Below, one piece after another: positions 21,096 to 39,410 of a DNA stretch of 64,000 nucleotides. The position numbers and the translations under genes were made by a program. Under the pieces are notes generated by a model. It had not been told where the DNA came from. It worked only from the letters and a program-made list of their open reading frames with translations, and ran no database searches. Each line of letters begins with the position of its first letter. Position 1 is the first letter of the stretch. This DNA comes from Apostichopus japonicus (lineage: Eukaryota; Echinodermata; Holothuroidea; Aspidochirotida; Stichopodidae). Location of the stretch: positions 22,158,577 to 22,222,576 of the forward strand of contig NC_092582.1 of the NCBI RefSeq assembly GCF_037975245.1, read 5' to 3'.

Positions 21096-21638
21096 CTATG
21101 TGGAAAATAAAAGTATCAAAATGTGGTTAGTTTATACCATCATTCTCGACTTTTGAGATGTATCGGAAGAAAAAGGTCCTTTGCTACCGAGGAACTATTT
21201 TCCAAAACTTCAGTGCTCAGTTTTCAACAATTAAAAGCCGGAGAGAATACATGTTAAAATATTCCCTCGTAGATAATAATGATATAGGCTACCCATGAAG
21301 TATTCTCGGGAACTTAAATTGCACTGTTACCGATCAAAACCTCTATCTACATCATGTGCGCAAAGGCACACAGTTTTGAATTGTCCTATATTGCATAGTT
21401 TACGTACTAGACGAGCGCCATCAATTTACCTGCAATACTCTTTTGGTAAGCCCCGTTTTCTGTGCTAATTGCTTCAGATCTTTGGCGTCTGGATTATGGT
21501 TTACAGAGAAGTAAGACTTCATGGTCCGAAGCTGGTGATGCTTGAAGCTTGTCCTCATCCTCTTACTCCTCGGTGGGGGAGGGTGTGGGTGATAGACGTC
21601 ACCCTCGTAACCATGGTGACCGTCGAGATCAGTTAAAC
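20592..21638 (-). CDS. LIM-homeobox transcription factor Lhx2/9 (apterous group), 3' part
   Basis: Two exons, 21638-21430 and 21095-20592, join in phase 0 across a 334-bp intron. They encode a full homeodomain: RMRTSFKHHQLRTMKSYF, NHNPDAKDLKQLAQKTGL, TKRVLQ|VWFQNARAKYRR. This is near identical to vertebrate LHX2/LHX9, and the intron splits it at VLQ|VWFQN as I recall for those genes. Helix 3 has the DNA-contacting WFQN. Differences include F to Y in AKYRR and TILKK after it. The tail is acidic and Ser-rich and ends NFLPGYAEMFRS, unlike the TTLTNLF end of vertebrate LHX2. The two N-terminal LIM domains, needed for LDB binding in this family, are not in these exons. The protein is expected in the nucleus, patterning neural and limb or appendage-type tissue in other animals. 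5' partial. Confidence 0.95.
21096..21429 (-). other. Intron splitting the Lhx2/9 homeodomain
   Basis: A 334-bp GT..AG intron with a TTTTATTTTCCACATAG polypyrimidine and acceptor end. Nothing else was recognised in it. Confidence 0.9.
21430..21638 (-). CDS. Lhx2/9 exon with homeodomain helices 1-2
   Basis: The acceptor is TTATATTGCAG|GTTTAA. The exon enters in phase 1 and ends TTGCAG|GTAAAT in phase 0. It encodes LTDLDGHHGYEGDVYHPHPP, a proline-rich linker PPRSK, then the homeodomain to VLQ. Reading through the donor gives V-N-stop at once, so intron retention would yield a protein cut inside the homeodomain. Confidence 0.95.
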
Positions 21639-22781
21639 CTGCAATATAAACAGACGAAAATAGCGTAAATAGATTCAGTTGCAGTACTGGCGGTTCAAAG
21701 ACGATGGGTTGAGTTGATAAGGACACTGTCAGAAACTAAACCAGATCGAAAAATGAGATTATGATTAATCTGTCAAATTGAAAGGACAAGTTCAAGGTTA
21801 AAATTACCCCCTTATCAGATGAAGTTACGGAAAGAATAAAGAGGTTCACATTTATGAATGACATAGCCTATACGACGTCCCAGTATTCTGACTGGTGCTT
21901 ACACCATTCTGTGTAGAACAATGTGTGAACGAGTTGATACACGGGTTGAGAAGTTTATGAGAAACCATCTTAATTATTCACCCTTCAAGTGTTCCAAATA
22001 GGGCAATACATGGCGCGGAGGACGATGGAGAGGGTGAGGGAGAGGGTTGGGTGGACAGTGTCTTGAAAGGAATCTGAACCGTATAACAGCATGTTGCTTC
22101 TCTCGAGAGAAATGGTCCAGGCCAGATGATCATAGAGATGATCATAAGAAGGTCTGTCAACAGGACAATCTCAGAATACTTTTGCCAAATACCTTTCGAC
22201 CGGTCTCGACAACAGTTGGTGGCGGGGTGGGGCGGGTGGGGGTGTGGGTGTGGGTGGGGCGGGATGGGAGGGGTGTGTGAACCATATTTTAGACAATTAG
22301 GTAACGCCATTCTCTATCCGACGCCCCTTTGCCATATTGTACGGTCACTAAAAACTCTGCCATTTAGGTGCCACAACATCTCAGCTTAACATAATTAAAA
22401 ACAGACTTTTCTCCAGGACAAATTTAAATTTGTCGCTCCACCATGCCAGGTAATTTCGTTATATTTCATATAAAGACGCAAGTGATAAAGGAAGTTACAA
22501 ATTATTTAGGGATAACGATTGATGAGTTTTTCGGGAATGATATGTGCTGCTGAACTAGTAGCATATTGACAGTGTCGTGTGCATAGGTGGATGCTGTGAT
22601 GAAAAACGTACTAGCGCCCTCTTCTTCGGCATTTAAACAAGTAGATTGATTTAGTGGTTGAAAGAACAACTGCATCTCCATTACAGACAATGAACATTTG
22701 GATAAATACAGAAAAAACATACAAAAAATTGAAACTCATGTGGCTAGATGGTGTGTTCAAGTACTCGAGTTGTATATGGAG

Positions 22782-22890
22782 GAACATTAAATATGTGATA
22801 TCTCCTTAACGGAATAACATTTTTCTTAGCTGTTTGGGGAACGGTTGTTCACGGTGGTTATCTCTGTCACATCGTCCACCAATGATTGTT
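22782..22890. repeat. Diverged dispersed repeat, copy 2
   Basis: The partner of 19396-19510, in the same orientation, on the other side of the Lhx2/9 exons. Shared blocks are GAACAT(ta)TTAAAT.TGTGATAT, TTGTTCA.(g)G.(g/a)GTTATCTCT and CA.T(g)ATGATTG-like ends. Substitution is heavy, so the copies are old. Confidence 0.5.
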
Positions 22891-23339
22891 GCGTTTGTGT
22901 CTCATTTAACATCACAATGCAACCTCTATACGGTAGTATATATGGTTACCATGGTAACATATATTCTATATATTGTAATCCATTGACGGGTACTTCGATA
23001 AGACGACAGGCCTTTAATCAATGTTGACCTGGCCTGACCTTGTATAGCATTATTATTCCTCAATCATAATGACCTACAACATGTTGACATAGCAGGTTAT
23101 TATTATGCAATCAAGTCAGAAATGTACTTTGTTAAATCGTTCCTTTTAATGTAATCATTAAATTCTATTATGATTTCAGACAGTTAGGTCACTGACATAA
23201 TGTTTTAGGTTTTTTTTTTTATAGCATATTTTTCTCTATTAACATTTGGTAAATTATCATTTTCTTGCACAGGCATAATATATACACACTCATTCTTCCC
23301 CAATCTGTTTAATTGGAAATGTGAATAGGCTAATTTTTC

Positions 23340-23440
23340 ATTCAAACGATATGCAAAAAAAAAAGACAAAAAGAAAAAGACAAATCAAACGATATGAAAA
23401 AAGAAAGAAAGGACAAATCAAACAATATGCGAAAAAAAAA
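23340..23440. repeat. A-rich tandem repeat
   Basis: Three copies of CAAACGATATG(C)(A)n, the later two preceded by GACAAAT, at 36-48 bp spacing with variable poly(A) and AAAG filler. Possibly a retrotransposon tail that slipped, or a simple local repeat. Confidence 0.6.
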
Positions 23441-25721
23441 ACAGAAGGGGGAAAAAACTAGCTAGACACGATTGCGTGACAGTGGAGCTGTTTGTAAAGG
23501 AACATATTGGTTAATGAATTTCTAAGATTAGCTTTAAGATGGTTGATAACACTACCGTTCGAAATACACTGGCGTCTTCAACAAATTAGAGAGTGGACTG
23601 AGCGTCTGAATATCTAGGAAATCATGCAGCATATCAGGAAATATTAAATTGCTTCACAAATGTTCCTCGGGCAGTTAAACATCAGATATTTTGTTCATCG
23701 GAAATAGTTTCTAATCCCTTTCACAGCGAGGAATATCCTCTTTGGGAAATACTGTCTGGACACAGACGATACGCCTTCTGAAGACATGAATATTCAGTGA
23801 TATCATTGACCGCACAATGCAAACGTCATAACAACATCGTCGAAAAACTGGAAGTCATTAATTTGTATTGATGCACACATGATTAATATGTATGCATGTA
23901 CAGGAAAAAACTGTAAGGATTTAGAAAGAGTATTGTTCAAGGAAATACGTTATGATAGAAAATAAATATTAAGTATTGGATAATTATATGAGTCCCCCCC
24001 CTCCTTTTTTTTTGTAGTTTACCACTTCACAGAAGATAAATGAAAGTGACATACAGATGTAAGGAGAAAATGCCACAGAAATTGGCTATCTATTTTTTAT
24101 TGAATATTAAAAAAAAAAAAACTTCCACGGCATGCTATATTGGCGACGTTTAAGGAACGCATCAAGCAAGAAACTCGTGCAATTGTTTTAATTATCATTA
24201 AATAATGTCTAATCTATTCGTTAAAACAAGACTTACAAGTCATAAAATTTAACTGATCGTATATATAGACGGGGAAAATTAAAACCGCATAGAAAAAATA
24301 TATAAACTGTAAACTTTATTGGCAGATCAGAAGAAATACCAAAGAATATCGTTTTCTTGGTTTAGATTGAAAACATAGATATTTTTTTGTTATTTCTCTA
24401 TCTGATTTCGCCTTGCCTGTTACAATTCCCAAATATAACATCCGTGAGATGTACGCCTACTTGAGGTCTCAAGATGTCCGCCATACGTCTCTACGGTCAA
24501 GTTCCGCTCCCATATCGGGCTAATTTCCAAACCCCTGGAGAGGGGCTGTCACCGGCAACTGTAGCTCAATCCACCCCTTTGATTCGTTTCGCCGAACCAA
24601 TGTAAACATTGCCAGTGTCACTAGGGTGCATATTGTGCACGGAAATTGCGTGCGGTTACCAAAAGCTATGTGACGCAACTTTAGCGACGGGTGTTAGGAC
24701 TTGTTCCAAGTCGATTTCAATGCCTTCGTGGGATGGAATTGTAAGATCGTGGGGTTTAAAATCGTTGGTATGCTCAGTTAATGAGTATTGACTCTGGTGA
24801 ACCTCATTTTATTGATTTGATGATGTCATCTTGACGTGTTTGCATCAATGATTGAATTTACCTCTAAAATATTATTGAAAAGGAGAACAACGTAGCGGGA
24901 GTAACGGAACTATAACTTCCGCACTCAGTACAGGTCTCGACCTAATCCTTCGAATGAAATGAAAGTTTATCTCAAAAAAAAGAAAGAAAAAAAAGTGAAC
25001 TTAATGAAATGAAAAATTAAGAAAAGACGGGAAGTGACTAGAAGAAGAAATAAAACCGAAAATGACAGCAACTTGTTTTGTTGGTTATTTTTGACAATCG
25101 GGTTGAATTGTCGTATATTGGTAAAGCCCAGATCCTGGTCGATTACCCGATTAACAAATATCTCAGATGATAAATGCATCAAATAAACGTTGGCGAATAT
25201 TCGACTCGGTCTATCATAACGTCATTAAAGCATTGATACATTTCAGATCAAGTAACTTCCGAACAATGAAGTCACGAACAAGCCTTTACTTTCGACAAGA
25301 AATGTTTACATGTTGAACAAGTAGGTTCTATATATGTAAACATTTTTATAACGTTATGTTATTAAAGTGTGTATGTGTGAAGTGATTATACAGCACATCG
25401 TCTGGCAAATGATCTAATTCATTTGTTACGAATACCCTCGATTAATCGGAGCTATTCGTTAATCGCAATGCAGTTACAGCCTCGCGTGGAGTCAAACGGC
25501 GCCACAATAGACATGCTATTGGCCTTGACCGTCACCTGAGCTTAATCACCGAGAGACGTGCACGAAATATCCAACGGGAAGTGACTAACTAATAACACGA
25601 TGCCATATTCTGATAAATGAAAATATGCTAGGTAAGTCAAGTTTCTTCTTAAAGACAGACTACCACATTTCTAAGATTATCCACGAATGATTTTTCGTCA
25701 GGATTTTCTACAGAAGGGGGT

Positions 25722-25860
25722 TTGCATCCTCCCCATATAAAATATTTTGGTTTCAAATGCTGCTTTCTGAGGCATATTTTAGACTAGAAATTAGGTCTAT
25801 AGTTAGATCTAAACGCATGGTCCTGCTGATAACTACTTTTTGTTTGAGTTCCAAAAGGAC
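25722..25860. repeat. Dispersed repeat, copy 2 (related to 18.2-18.6 kb)
   Basis: TTTCTGAGGCATATTTTAGA through CTGCTGATAACTACTTTTTG follows the same order of blocks as the middle of the 18190-18615 element, including TCTATAGTTAGATCTAAACG against TATAATTATAGGTTTAAACT. Only the interior is recognisable here. Confidence 0.45.
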
Positions 25861-27677
25861 TCAACCGACCTGGTATGCGCTCATGTTCATCATGCAACCT
25901 TCAAATGAATTAACACAATAAAATAAATAAATTTGGTATACGTTAAATTAGCCTATTTATATCGGAAGAACGTTTGTACGACGACACGATATCATACCAG
26001 TAACCAAGCTACAAATTAACGCACCCCCCCCCACCCACCCCCATCTGATATCTTGAACATGCAGGACAAAGGTGATCTGATCTGGCCCCAAATTTCAGCA
26101 TGCTATACCAGTTTTCCGAACTACAATTTCCTTTGAAATTTAAAAGAAAACTATTTCTAGATAATGAGCCGGTAGGATAAAATTATACAAATTTATTTTT
26201 TCTTAGTGAAGAGAAAATCGTTGAAAATACTTAAATAATAAACTGACAACCATTATCCTGATGATGACAATTTATAACGGTGTTTCTTAGTATATATCTG
26301 GGTCTCTATGAAGCAAACGTCAGCATAACATACACAGCTGAAAAGTTCCCTAATTTTTCTTGTCGGTAAAACTTAAGGATCGACCCTGTTTGAGAAGAAT
26401 CTGTTTGAGAAATTTCACCCCAAATTTTGTTTCAAAATCAGTGCAGATTATTTATCATCAATTGTGAAACAAGACAAAAGCTAAGATATTTCCTGAACAA
26501 ACCCAAAAAATCGTGATATATTTGGGTTCAGCGCCATTTTGTAGGTGGTCTTTGTGTATGAATAAGACGCCGAACTCTTATACTGTCATCGGTAGGCGGT
26601 GACAACTAACAAAACCGAATGAAATTTAAAAGAGTGACGATCGTCGAAACCAAACTAGGATGAGAAAAAAAAATTATCAAGAAGATGAGTCCATTATGAC
26701 AAAGTGACTTCTTTCGTGGCGTTTTTTCTTTTTTTGTCTGTTAACGATATGTAGACGCACTTAACCTCACAAATATCTTCAGGCTAATTTTTGTCAAGTT
26801 TATCTGACGAGCAATTTGCCATAACTCAACAGGTATCCGTTTAGAAGGTGTGTCTCTTGTCATGGTGCGATGGCGAACTGTAATACACACCATGGGAAAC
26901 CACCCGAGAGAAAGGCTCTCAGCCTCTCGTCTCGATATGTATTCTCTATCCACTCAACAGAAGAGAGAGAGAAAGAGAGCAAGAAAAAAAGAAAAAAAAA
27001 AGAAAATCCCAGCCATGGAAAATTTACCTTCTTTTAGTGTTTAAGCTTTCAAAGGCACCCTAGCGATATGACAAATTACACACATATTAGGAAAAGAAAA
27101 AAATAAACGAAAAGAGAAGCAGGGAACATGTCAAAAAGTTTGCAGGCGCGGGTGAGGCCAGGTAATATTATACCGGAGCCACACGGCAGATGAACCCGCG
27201 AAATACTTCCAATATGATACATTTTCGGCTGGGAATTTTGTCGATATTTTAATAGTTTTATTCATAACTTACTTCAATTCCAGGCGTCTTCCTAGAAATC
27301 AATCCCAATTTAAGGAAAGAGAAGCGATCCATATTTTGAGGCTTGCCAGATGCGCTTTCTTGTTTTGCTTCCTTTTTTTTGTCTTTCAGACAAGATACAT
27401 TTTATAATACAGGATATATGGACTAGTATTTTATAGTATATATATAGATATAGAATATATTCAAGTCGGGTCACAGAGTATAATGTTACAAGAAATGAAA
27501 GACAAATCTAAGGTTGCACTCCATAACTAAAATGATGCATTAAAGGTTACTTATATTGAAACCGACATTTAGCATGCCAGAATTTACCACCCAATAGTGG
27601 CCATTACAGGTTCGGTAGGTAGGTATGCATTTACTGTAGGAGTACACTGCATGTACACCTCTATATGATAATTCTTG

Positions 27678-27681
<4 letters not shown>

Positions 27682-27767
<86 letters not shown>

Positions 27768-27823
27768 TAGATAGATAGATAGATAGATATATATATATAT
27801 ATAGATAGATATATATATATATA
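27682..27823. repeat. Compound (TA)n(GATA)n microsatellite
   Basis: About 85 bp of pure TA, then six GATA units, more TA, two GATA units and TA again. A tyrosine/isoleucine-repeat frame across it is not a protein. Confidence 0.98.
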
Positions 27824-28585
27824 GGAAAAATCAAAGTTTCTTGTCTTCTAGTTTCATTATCGCCCAAACACGTAATTACAAAGGCCATAGTGGGTTTCTA
27901 TGTACAACGAACATGTCATTTTACTTCACCAAGACATATTATTGTCAAATATCGACGTCGAACCCCCCCCCCCCCACCCTTCGCCTCCCCTCCCCATCGG
28001 AACCAGGGAGTAAAGTTGAAGAGCTCCATCTCACAAGAAAACATTTTGGAAGCTTTTCACCATAGTAGAAATTGCGCAACACCCCAGAGGCCCTACAGGG
28101 TATACCTTTAAGATGACAATACTGTACACTTGGCCACGACCAACTGTCGTCAGCCAGTTGGAGCAATTCTGTAATATTTAGGCCCCTCTCATATCTATAT
28201 AGTTCGTTTCCATATCACGCTTCAAACCACATGGTGACAAATACAAACAATTTACCGAACCTTTCCCTAATAGAAACAGGAGATTCACACAGCTCATTAT
28301 ATTGTCAATTCAAGTATTCTGAAGCATGTACACGAAAGTGTACAACTTTAAAGACAAACTGTCCCACATGGGCACTGTAGTGCATTCTTACACGAATATT
28401 CATAAATGGGATGTGTACCAAACATATAGTGCGAGTACACCACCATACGTACAAGTACAGAATTCCCATTGGTATGAGTACGCGAGTACAGTGTTCTAAG
28501 TACACTTTGAGTACTTAATCTTGCGATCAGTGAGGAGTATGCAGGCGCGTATCCAGGATTTTCTAACCCGGGGGGCGCGAATTAC

Positions 28586-28700
28586 TATCTAAGCGGAGCG
28601 CCACCATCGGTTGGCGCGCAGCGTACAAGAAAATTTCTGGTTTTGATACCCCCCCCCCCCCCCCAGATCACCGGAAACGGCACTTCTCGGGCTTGAAATG
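28586..28700 (+). repeat. Core repeat copy 1 of the nest
   Basis: TATCTAAGCGGAGCGCCACC, then GGTTGGCGCGCAGCGTACAA and GAAAATTT, then a 16-base C run, then AGATCACCGGAAACGGCACT. It belongs to the same family as 29304-29400 and 30021-30118. Confidence 0.75.
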
Positions 28701-29238
28701 ACCAACCAGATGTACACTTTTGGCCTGAGAACCAAGTATTTCCTAATAGTTTTTTTTTTCCATCCATAACCCTTTTGAAGATTGTCAACCCGGCACACGT
28801 CATGTTCGACCTGATCGCATGTCCTGTGGGTCTTTGCTTTTGCAGGTGATTCTACGTCGCGGCCCACAATACCCGTCAGCCCCACTTTTCAAGGTTTTAA
28901 GCTCCAAATTTGTTCAGAATTTTAAAATTCACATTTCTCGTGAATAAACTCACTTCAAAACATACCCATAATGTTGTACAAAATTTCATCTATGGACAAC
29001 CAATATAGAAAAACTACCTTCAATCCCTAACAGACCGGTCAAAATTGCACGAGTAGAGGGAAGTGTGATGCAGAATGTTGGTCAGAAATTTTCGAAAATT
29101 CAGACACAGTTAATTTATTGGTGTACAAATATTAAACCTCTTATAACGGCTATTATAAAACTTGGTTGAAGGAAATGAAAAAATAGCAGATATTTCCGAA
29201 ACCAAACACTGCACACAAAGGCGTAGGAGGCGCGGCGG

Positions 29239-29615
29239 CAGTGGCGGAGCTAGGGGTATTGGTCAGGAGGGGCGAGAATGGTCTGTAGAGGCGCTTTCGA
29301 CACTATCTAAGCGGAGCGCCACCACTGGTTGGCACGTAGCGCACAGACAAATTTTGAGTAAAGATACTCCCTAGATCGCCGGAAATGACCCTTTCAGGGC
29401 CTGGCTAATTTGCGGATAAACGAAGAATAGGGTGTCATCGCCAAATTACACCAACAAACTGTGACAAATGTCAATAAGTAGATGAGAGCGCAATAAAAAA
29501 GTCAATAATCTAGAATAAGTAAAAAGTGGTAAAGAGCTGAAAAAGGCGCCAGCAGTCCATTTGAGTCCGTCAGGGGGCGCATCCGCCCCCTGACCGTATG
29601 GACGCTCCGCCACTG
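29239..29615. mobile_element. hAT-type MITE (377 bp) with perfect 8-bp target duplication
   Basis: Terminal inverted repeats are CAGTGGCGGAGC on the left and its exact complement GCTCCGCCACTG on the right, 12 of 12. The octamer CGCGGCGG lies immediately on each side (29231-29238 and 29616-29623). A CA..TG terminus with an 8-bp duplication is the hallmark of the hAT superfamily. It carries the second core copy but no ORF, so it must have been mobilised by a transposase encoded elsewhere. Confidence 0.9.
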
Positions 29616-30020
29616 CGCGGCGGGGGTGCAGCCCCTAATTCGCCATTACTAATGTAAAAGAAACTTTTGACATAATTGGACCTCCATGCTTTTTATACAT
29701 CTACATGAGACATGTCGTTGTTTACATTGCATCCCGCGGTATACTGCGCAATTTGAACAGACCGTACGGTACATGATGGCATGCGATGTAATAACCGATG
29801 CTTGCTTATATGATATTGACATTGACACGTTGAACGCGCGCTTGGCGCGCGAAAACTTTTGGTTATTTTTTCAGGCAAGTCGGACAGTTTGAGGCTTTTC
29901 ATCCTGGAACGCCATTTTCATACTCACTGATATGATGTGATATCTGCTGTTTGCGTTACAAATTCGAACAGGCGCGTAGCGAGGAATTTGCCAAGGGAGG
30001 GGCGAAGCCTGTAGGCAAAT

Positions 30021-30157
30021 TATCTAAGCGTAGCGCCACCATAGGTTGGCGCGAAGCGTACAAGAAAATTTTGGCCGAAAATGCCTCCCAGATCGCTGGA
30101 AATGGCACTACCCAGGACCATTTGTTAGCGCGAAGCGTACAAGCAAATTTTGGCCTT
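30021..30157 (+). repeat. Core repeat copy 3, with internal partial duplication
   Basis: TATCTAAGCGTAGCGCCACC, then GGTTGGCGCGAAGCGTACAA and GAAAATTTTGG, and again at 30126-30157 GCGCGAAGCGTACAAGCAAA and TTTTGG. The element probably begins at 29969 (CAGGCGCGTAGCGAGG); its right end is not resolved. Confidence 0.7.
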
Positions 30158-30689
30158 TAAGCACTTTCTATTTTGAAATTACTTAGCGATATCATTTAAA
30201 AAAATGCTGAATGGGGGGGGGGCGGTCGCCCCCATCCCAAAATGCGTCATGTTCCCCGGCGACACGGTCGAGTTCGAGACCAGCCACAGTTGGTTTCATA
30301 GCACAATTGTACACACGCGTTATGATAAACCCATATATAGTATATATATAGATCATTAGTGAGAGAGGAAAATAGAACCGTCAAAAAAATGGAGTTGTCG
30401 GTGTAAGGGGTAGGGTGAGGCACACTTTTACGAAATCATTGATCCGTCACTGGCTACCCTTCAGCGCTGTAATGATGTAACTGTTCCTCTTTCCCTTCGG
30501 TGTCTTCGCGTTTTTCTTTTACTCCCTCCTTTTCTCCTTCTTCTCTCTTTCTTCTTTTCCCTCCCTTCCTCTCCTCCTCCTCTTTTTCCCCTCTTTTTCC
30601 CCTCTTTTTTCTTCTCTTTTTTTTTCTCCTCTTTTTCTTACCCGGGGGGCGCGCGCCCCCAACGCCCCCCCCCCCTGGATACGCACCTG

Positions 30690-36683
<5,994 letters not shown>

Positions 36684-37436
36684 CGTCACACACTGGCATT
36701 TCACGTATACCTTACATTCTGTTAATAATAGCCTATATACTGCAGCATCGGTATTTACACCATATATAACACAGTGTAGATAATTTGTGGACTCCTGATT
36801 TTTATGATCGTCATATCATTTGTCTTCTTAAATTCTTTTCCCTATTGCAATCTCATATGAATTTTATTATTTATGTCTCTAGGGGATGTTAATGTCTATA
36901 CTATTGCTTCTAATCACAATGTTATTAAGAAAGGTAAGCATTTCAAAGTTAAACAGGCTAACAAAACCCCACTCATCCATCTTCCATACAGAAAGAAAAG
37001 CAACTGAGTTATACATAATGACTAAGGTAAACAGTTTACCTTTGTTGATTTAAAGCCTCTTTCGGTCGTTAACTTCCAAACAACAAGGTTTACACTTTCG
37101 AAAACAAAACAATGTTAAAGCATATCGGAAAAGTACAGAACTGACATGTCTGAGTGTTGTGACAGAAAATCACACAATAATATTTAGACACTGTTTGGGC
37201 GAATATATAAGCATTGTGAACAAGTTAATGTTGGACGGTCATATCAATACATCTACTCTAAAATTGTGCAGCTTGACGTAGTTTTAAATCTTACATCGAA
37301 AACTGCGATTTCAGAAACAATCATAACAGATTTTCCCCTTTCAGCGAGCTCTAAATCTTCAGATCTGGTTTACGATCATTGTCAGGGTGGTATATACTTA
37401 ATGAACAATACGTCATTATTTTTACTGTTGACATGG

Positions 37437-37460
37437 CTATATATATATATATATATATAA
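37437..37460. repeat. (TA)n tract at one edge of the SINE
   Basis: About 23 bp of TA directly abutting the 222-bp SINE-like segment. Confidence 0.95.
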
Positions 37461-37797
<337 letters not shown>

Positions 37798-38558
37798 TAT
37801 ATATATACAAATACATATACATACATATATATACATACAAATAAATAAATATATACATACCAATAACGTACATTATCAACAACTAACATATACGAACAGT
37901 CTGTCCCTTTAAGAATGGAACGAGATTTTTTTACAATCTACCACAGCCAAGAAGACCTCCATAGCATGAAAACATTTAACGGCTGCTATTCAATGATTTG
38001 AACGAACAATTTAGTCGGTAACGAGCGTTCTGACGGGCTCCATTAGCCGCCATTTTATCAATACGAGATGGCAGGCAGACCCCAAGAGCAGACATTTACT
38101 GCTTTACTTAAATCATACCAAAGTAATTCTATTATAGTTTTATGGATCGTTTTAGGAGGCTTGTTCCATTCCAATGTTTATTCGTACATATCACTTTATT
38201 TATGATATGATACACTTTTTTTATTTTGCAATGTTCTGCGGTTTCGTCTTTTCTAACTTGTGACCAGATGCATTACTGCTTTATTTCTTTTATGTTTTTG
38301 TTTGTTATTTAACAGTCATATGGAAACGTTAAGGTGCCGTCAACATTGTTACGATCTTAATTTTCTGTACTAATAGTAGTAATTTTCAATAAAATTATTA
38401 ATTTGCGGTCAATATGATAGCAGTTTGCTCTTTTTTGCCAGAAAATGACAAATTCCTTGAATTTAATAAGTGAGGAATTCAAAAATATGCTGTAAAAAGG
38501 ACAAAATGATTATTTAACAAAAGGCATCAATTAAAATTATTTGAAGCAATGTATGTAT

Positions 38559-38678
38559 CATACCGCTCATCTTTATAAGATGTCTGAAATATGTGGGAAC
38601 GGTGGGGGCTAAATGTGGGCGTTGGGGAGGAGCCGCGGCTCGGTGGCTACGCACTAAATTCGGCACTGGAGCGGTATG
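38559..38678. repeat. Segment bounded by perfect 10-bp inverted repeats
   Basis: CATACCGCTC at the left is exactly complementary to GAGCGGTATG at the right, enclosing 100 bp of GC-richer sequence. The interior right end on the minus strand, CCAGTGCCGAATTTAGTGCG, looks like a MITE terminus, so the inverted decamers may be flanking sequence by chance. Confidence 0.4.
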
Positions 38679-39368
38679 CAAGCACATTTTGAGTACTCCT
38701 CAGTGAATTTGGTAAATTTTCAAAAATCGCAATAAAATTAATCAATCTCAAAAAAAATTCAAACAACAATAAAAATAAGAATTAAATAGAAATCCCGGAA
38801 TATACGAAGAAGCAAGTAGGTCAATATATGACCATTTTTGGATGTTTCTAGCATAAATGCGGAAAACCCTTATTGTTTCAAATTAAGGCAGAAATGCATT
38901 GCTGATTATTGAGCAAACATGAATAAGATGAATGGCCTACAAAACGCGAATAATCTGTCTTTTACTTCAATTTAGGTCCCCCCCCCCCCTTTCTTGTTGT
39001 CTAAAAATACAATATGGACGGTAGCTAATATATGTTACGTCTCCTCATTCAAATCATAAATTTTCTTGCAACAATGAAAACTTAATAACATCTCAAGTTC
39101 AAAACGATTCGCTTGTCAAAACTCTGACACAGTCCAGATGATTGTTTCTTAATTAAGGAGATCCATTTGATCATCCCTACGCAGAAATGAACTCTTCCGT
39201 TTTGTTGTTGTTGGTATGCTAGCACAACCGTCACGATATCGAGTTTGTCAGTGTATATATCTCCATAGGCTTATATATAGGTTTGATTTGCTATACTTAC
39301 TATAGCCTACCTTATCACATATATATGACGCAGCACTGAAAGCCTAAGTTGATTTCACACACCACACA

Positions 39369-39410
39369 GTGTGCCTGATTTACACACGGCATGTGTGTAA
39401 ATCAGCACAC
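39369..39410. repeat. 13-bp perfect hairpin
   Basis: CTGATTTACACAC, loop GGCAT, GTGTGTAAATCAG. It extends with GTGTGC / GCACAC outside, broken by one extra C. No U-run follows, so it is not a terminator. Confidence 0.8.

Larger units (their letters stand above)
21639..27680. other. Presumed Lhx2/9 intron or 5' flank, part 1
   Basis: No LIM-domain exon (Cys/His pairs, YHLNCF, FGMKD or WHMRC motifs) was found on the minus strand by eye, and no other exon was recognised. It holds a G-rich patch (22204-22275), diverged repeats (22782-22890 and 25722-25860), an A-rich short tandem repeat (23340-23440) and two GC-richer non-repeat stretches (24430-24620 and 25430-25580) that could be regulatory. 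Confidence 0.4.
28542..30689. mobile_element. Nest of GC-rich transposon copies with matching outer ends
   Basis: The left end reads CAGGCGCGTATCCAGG and the right end, on the minus strand, CAGGTGCGTATCCAGG. Both are followed within 40 bp by CCCGGGGGGCGCG or its complement. GTATG flanks both outer ends (28537-28541 and 30690-30694), a possible 5-bp target duplication. Inside lie a complete hAT-type insertion (29239-29615) and three copies of a roughly 100-bp core at 28586, 29304 and 30021 (TATCTAAGCGGAGCGCCACC). The outer pair could be one 2.1-kb element or two solo copies in opposite orientation. No transposase gene is present. Confidence 0.55.
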
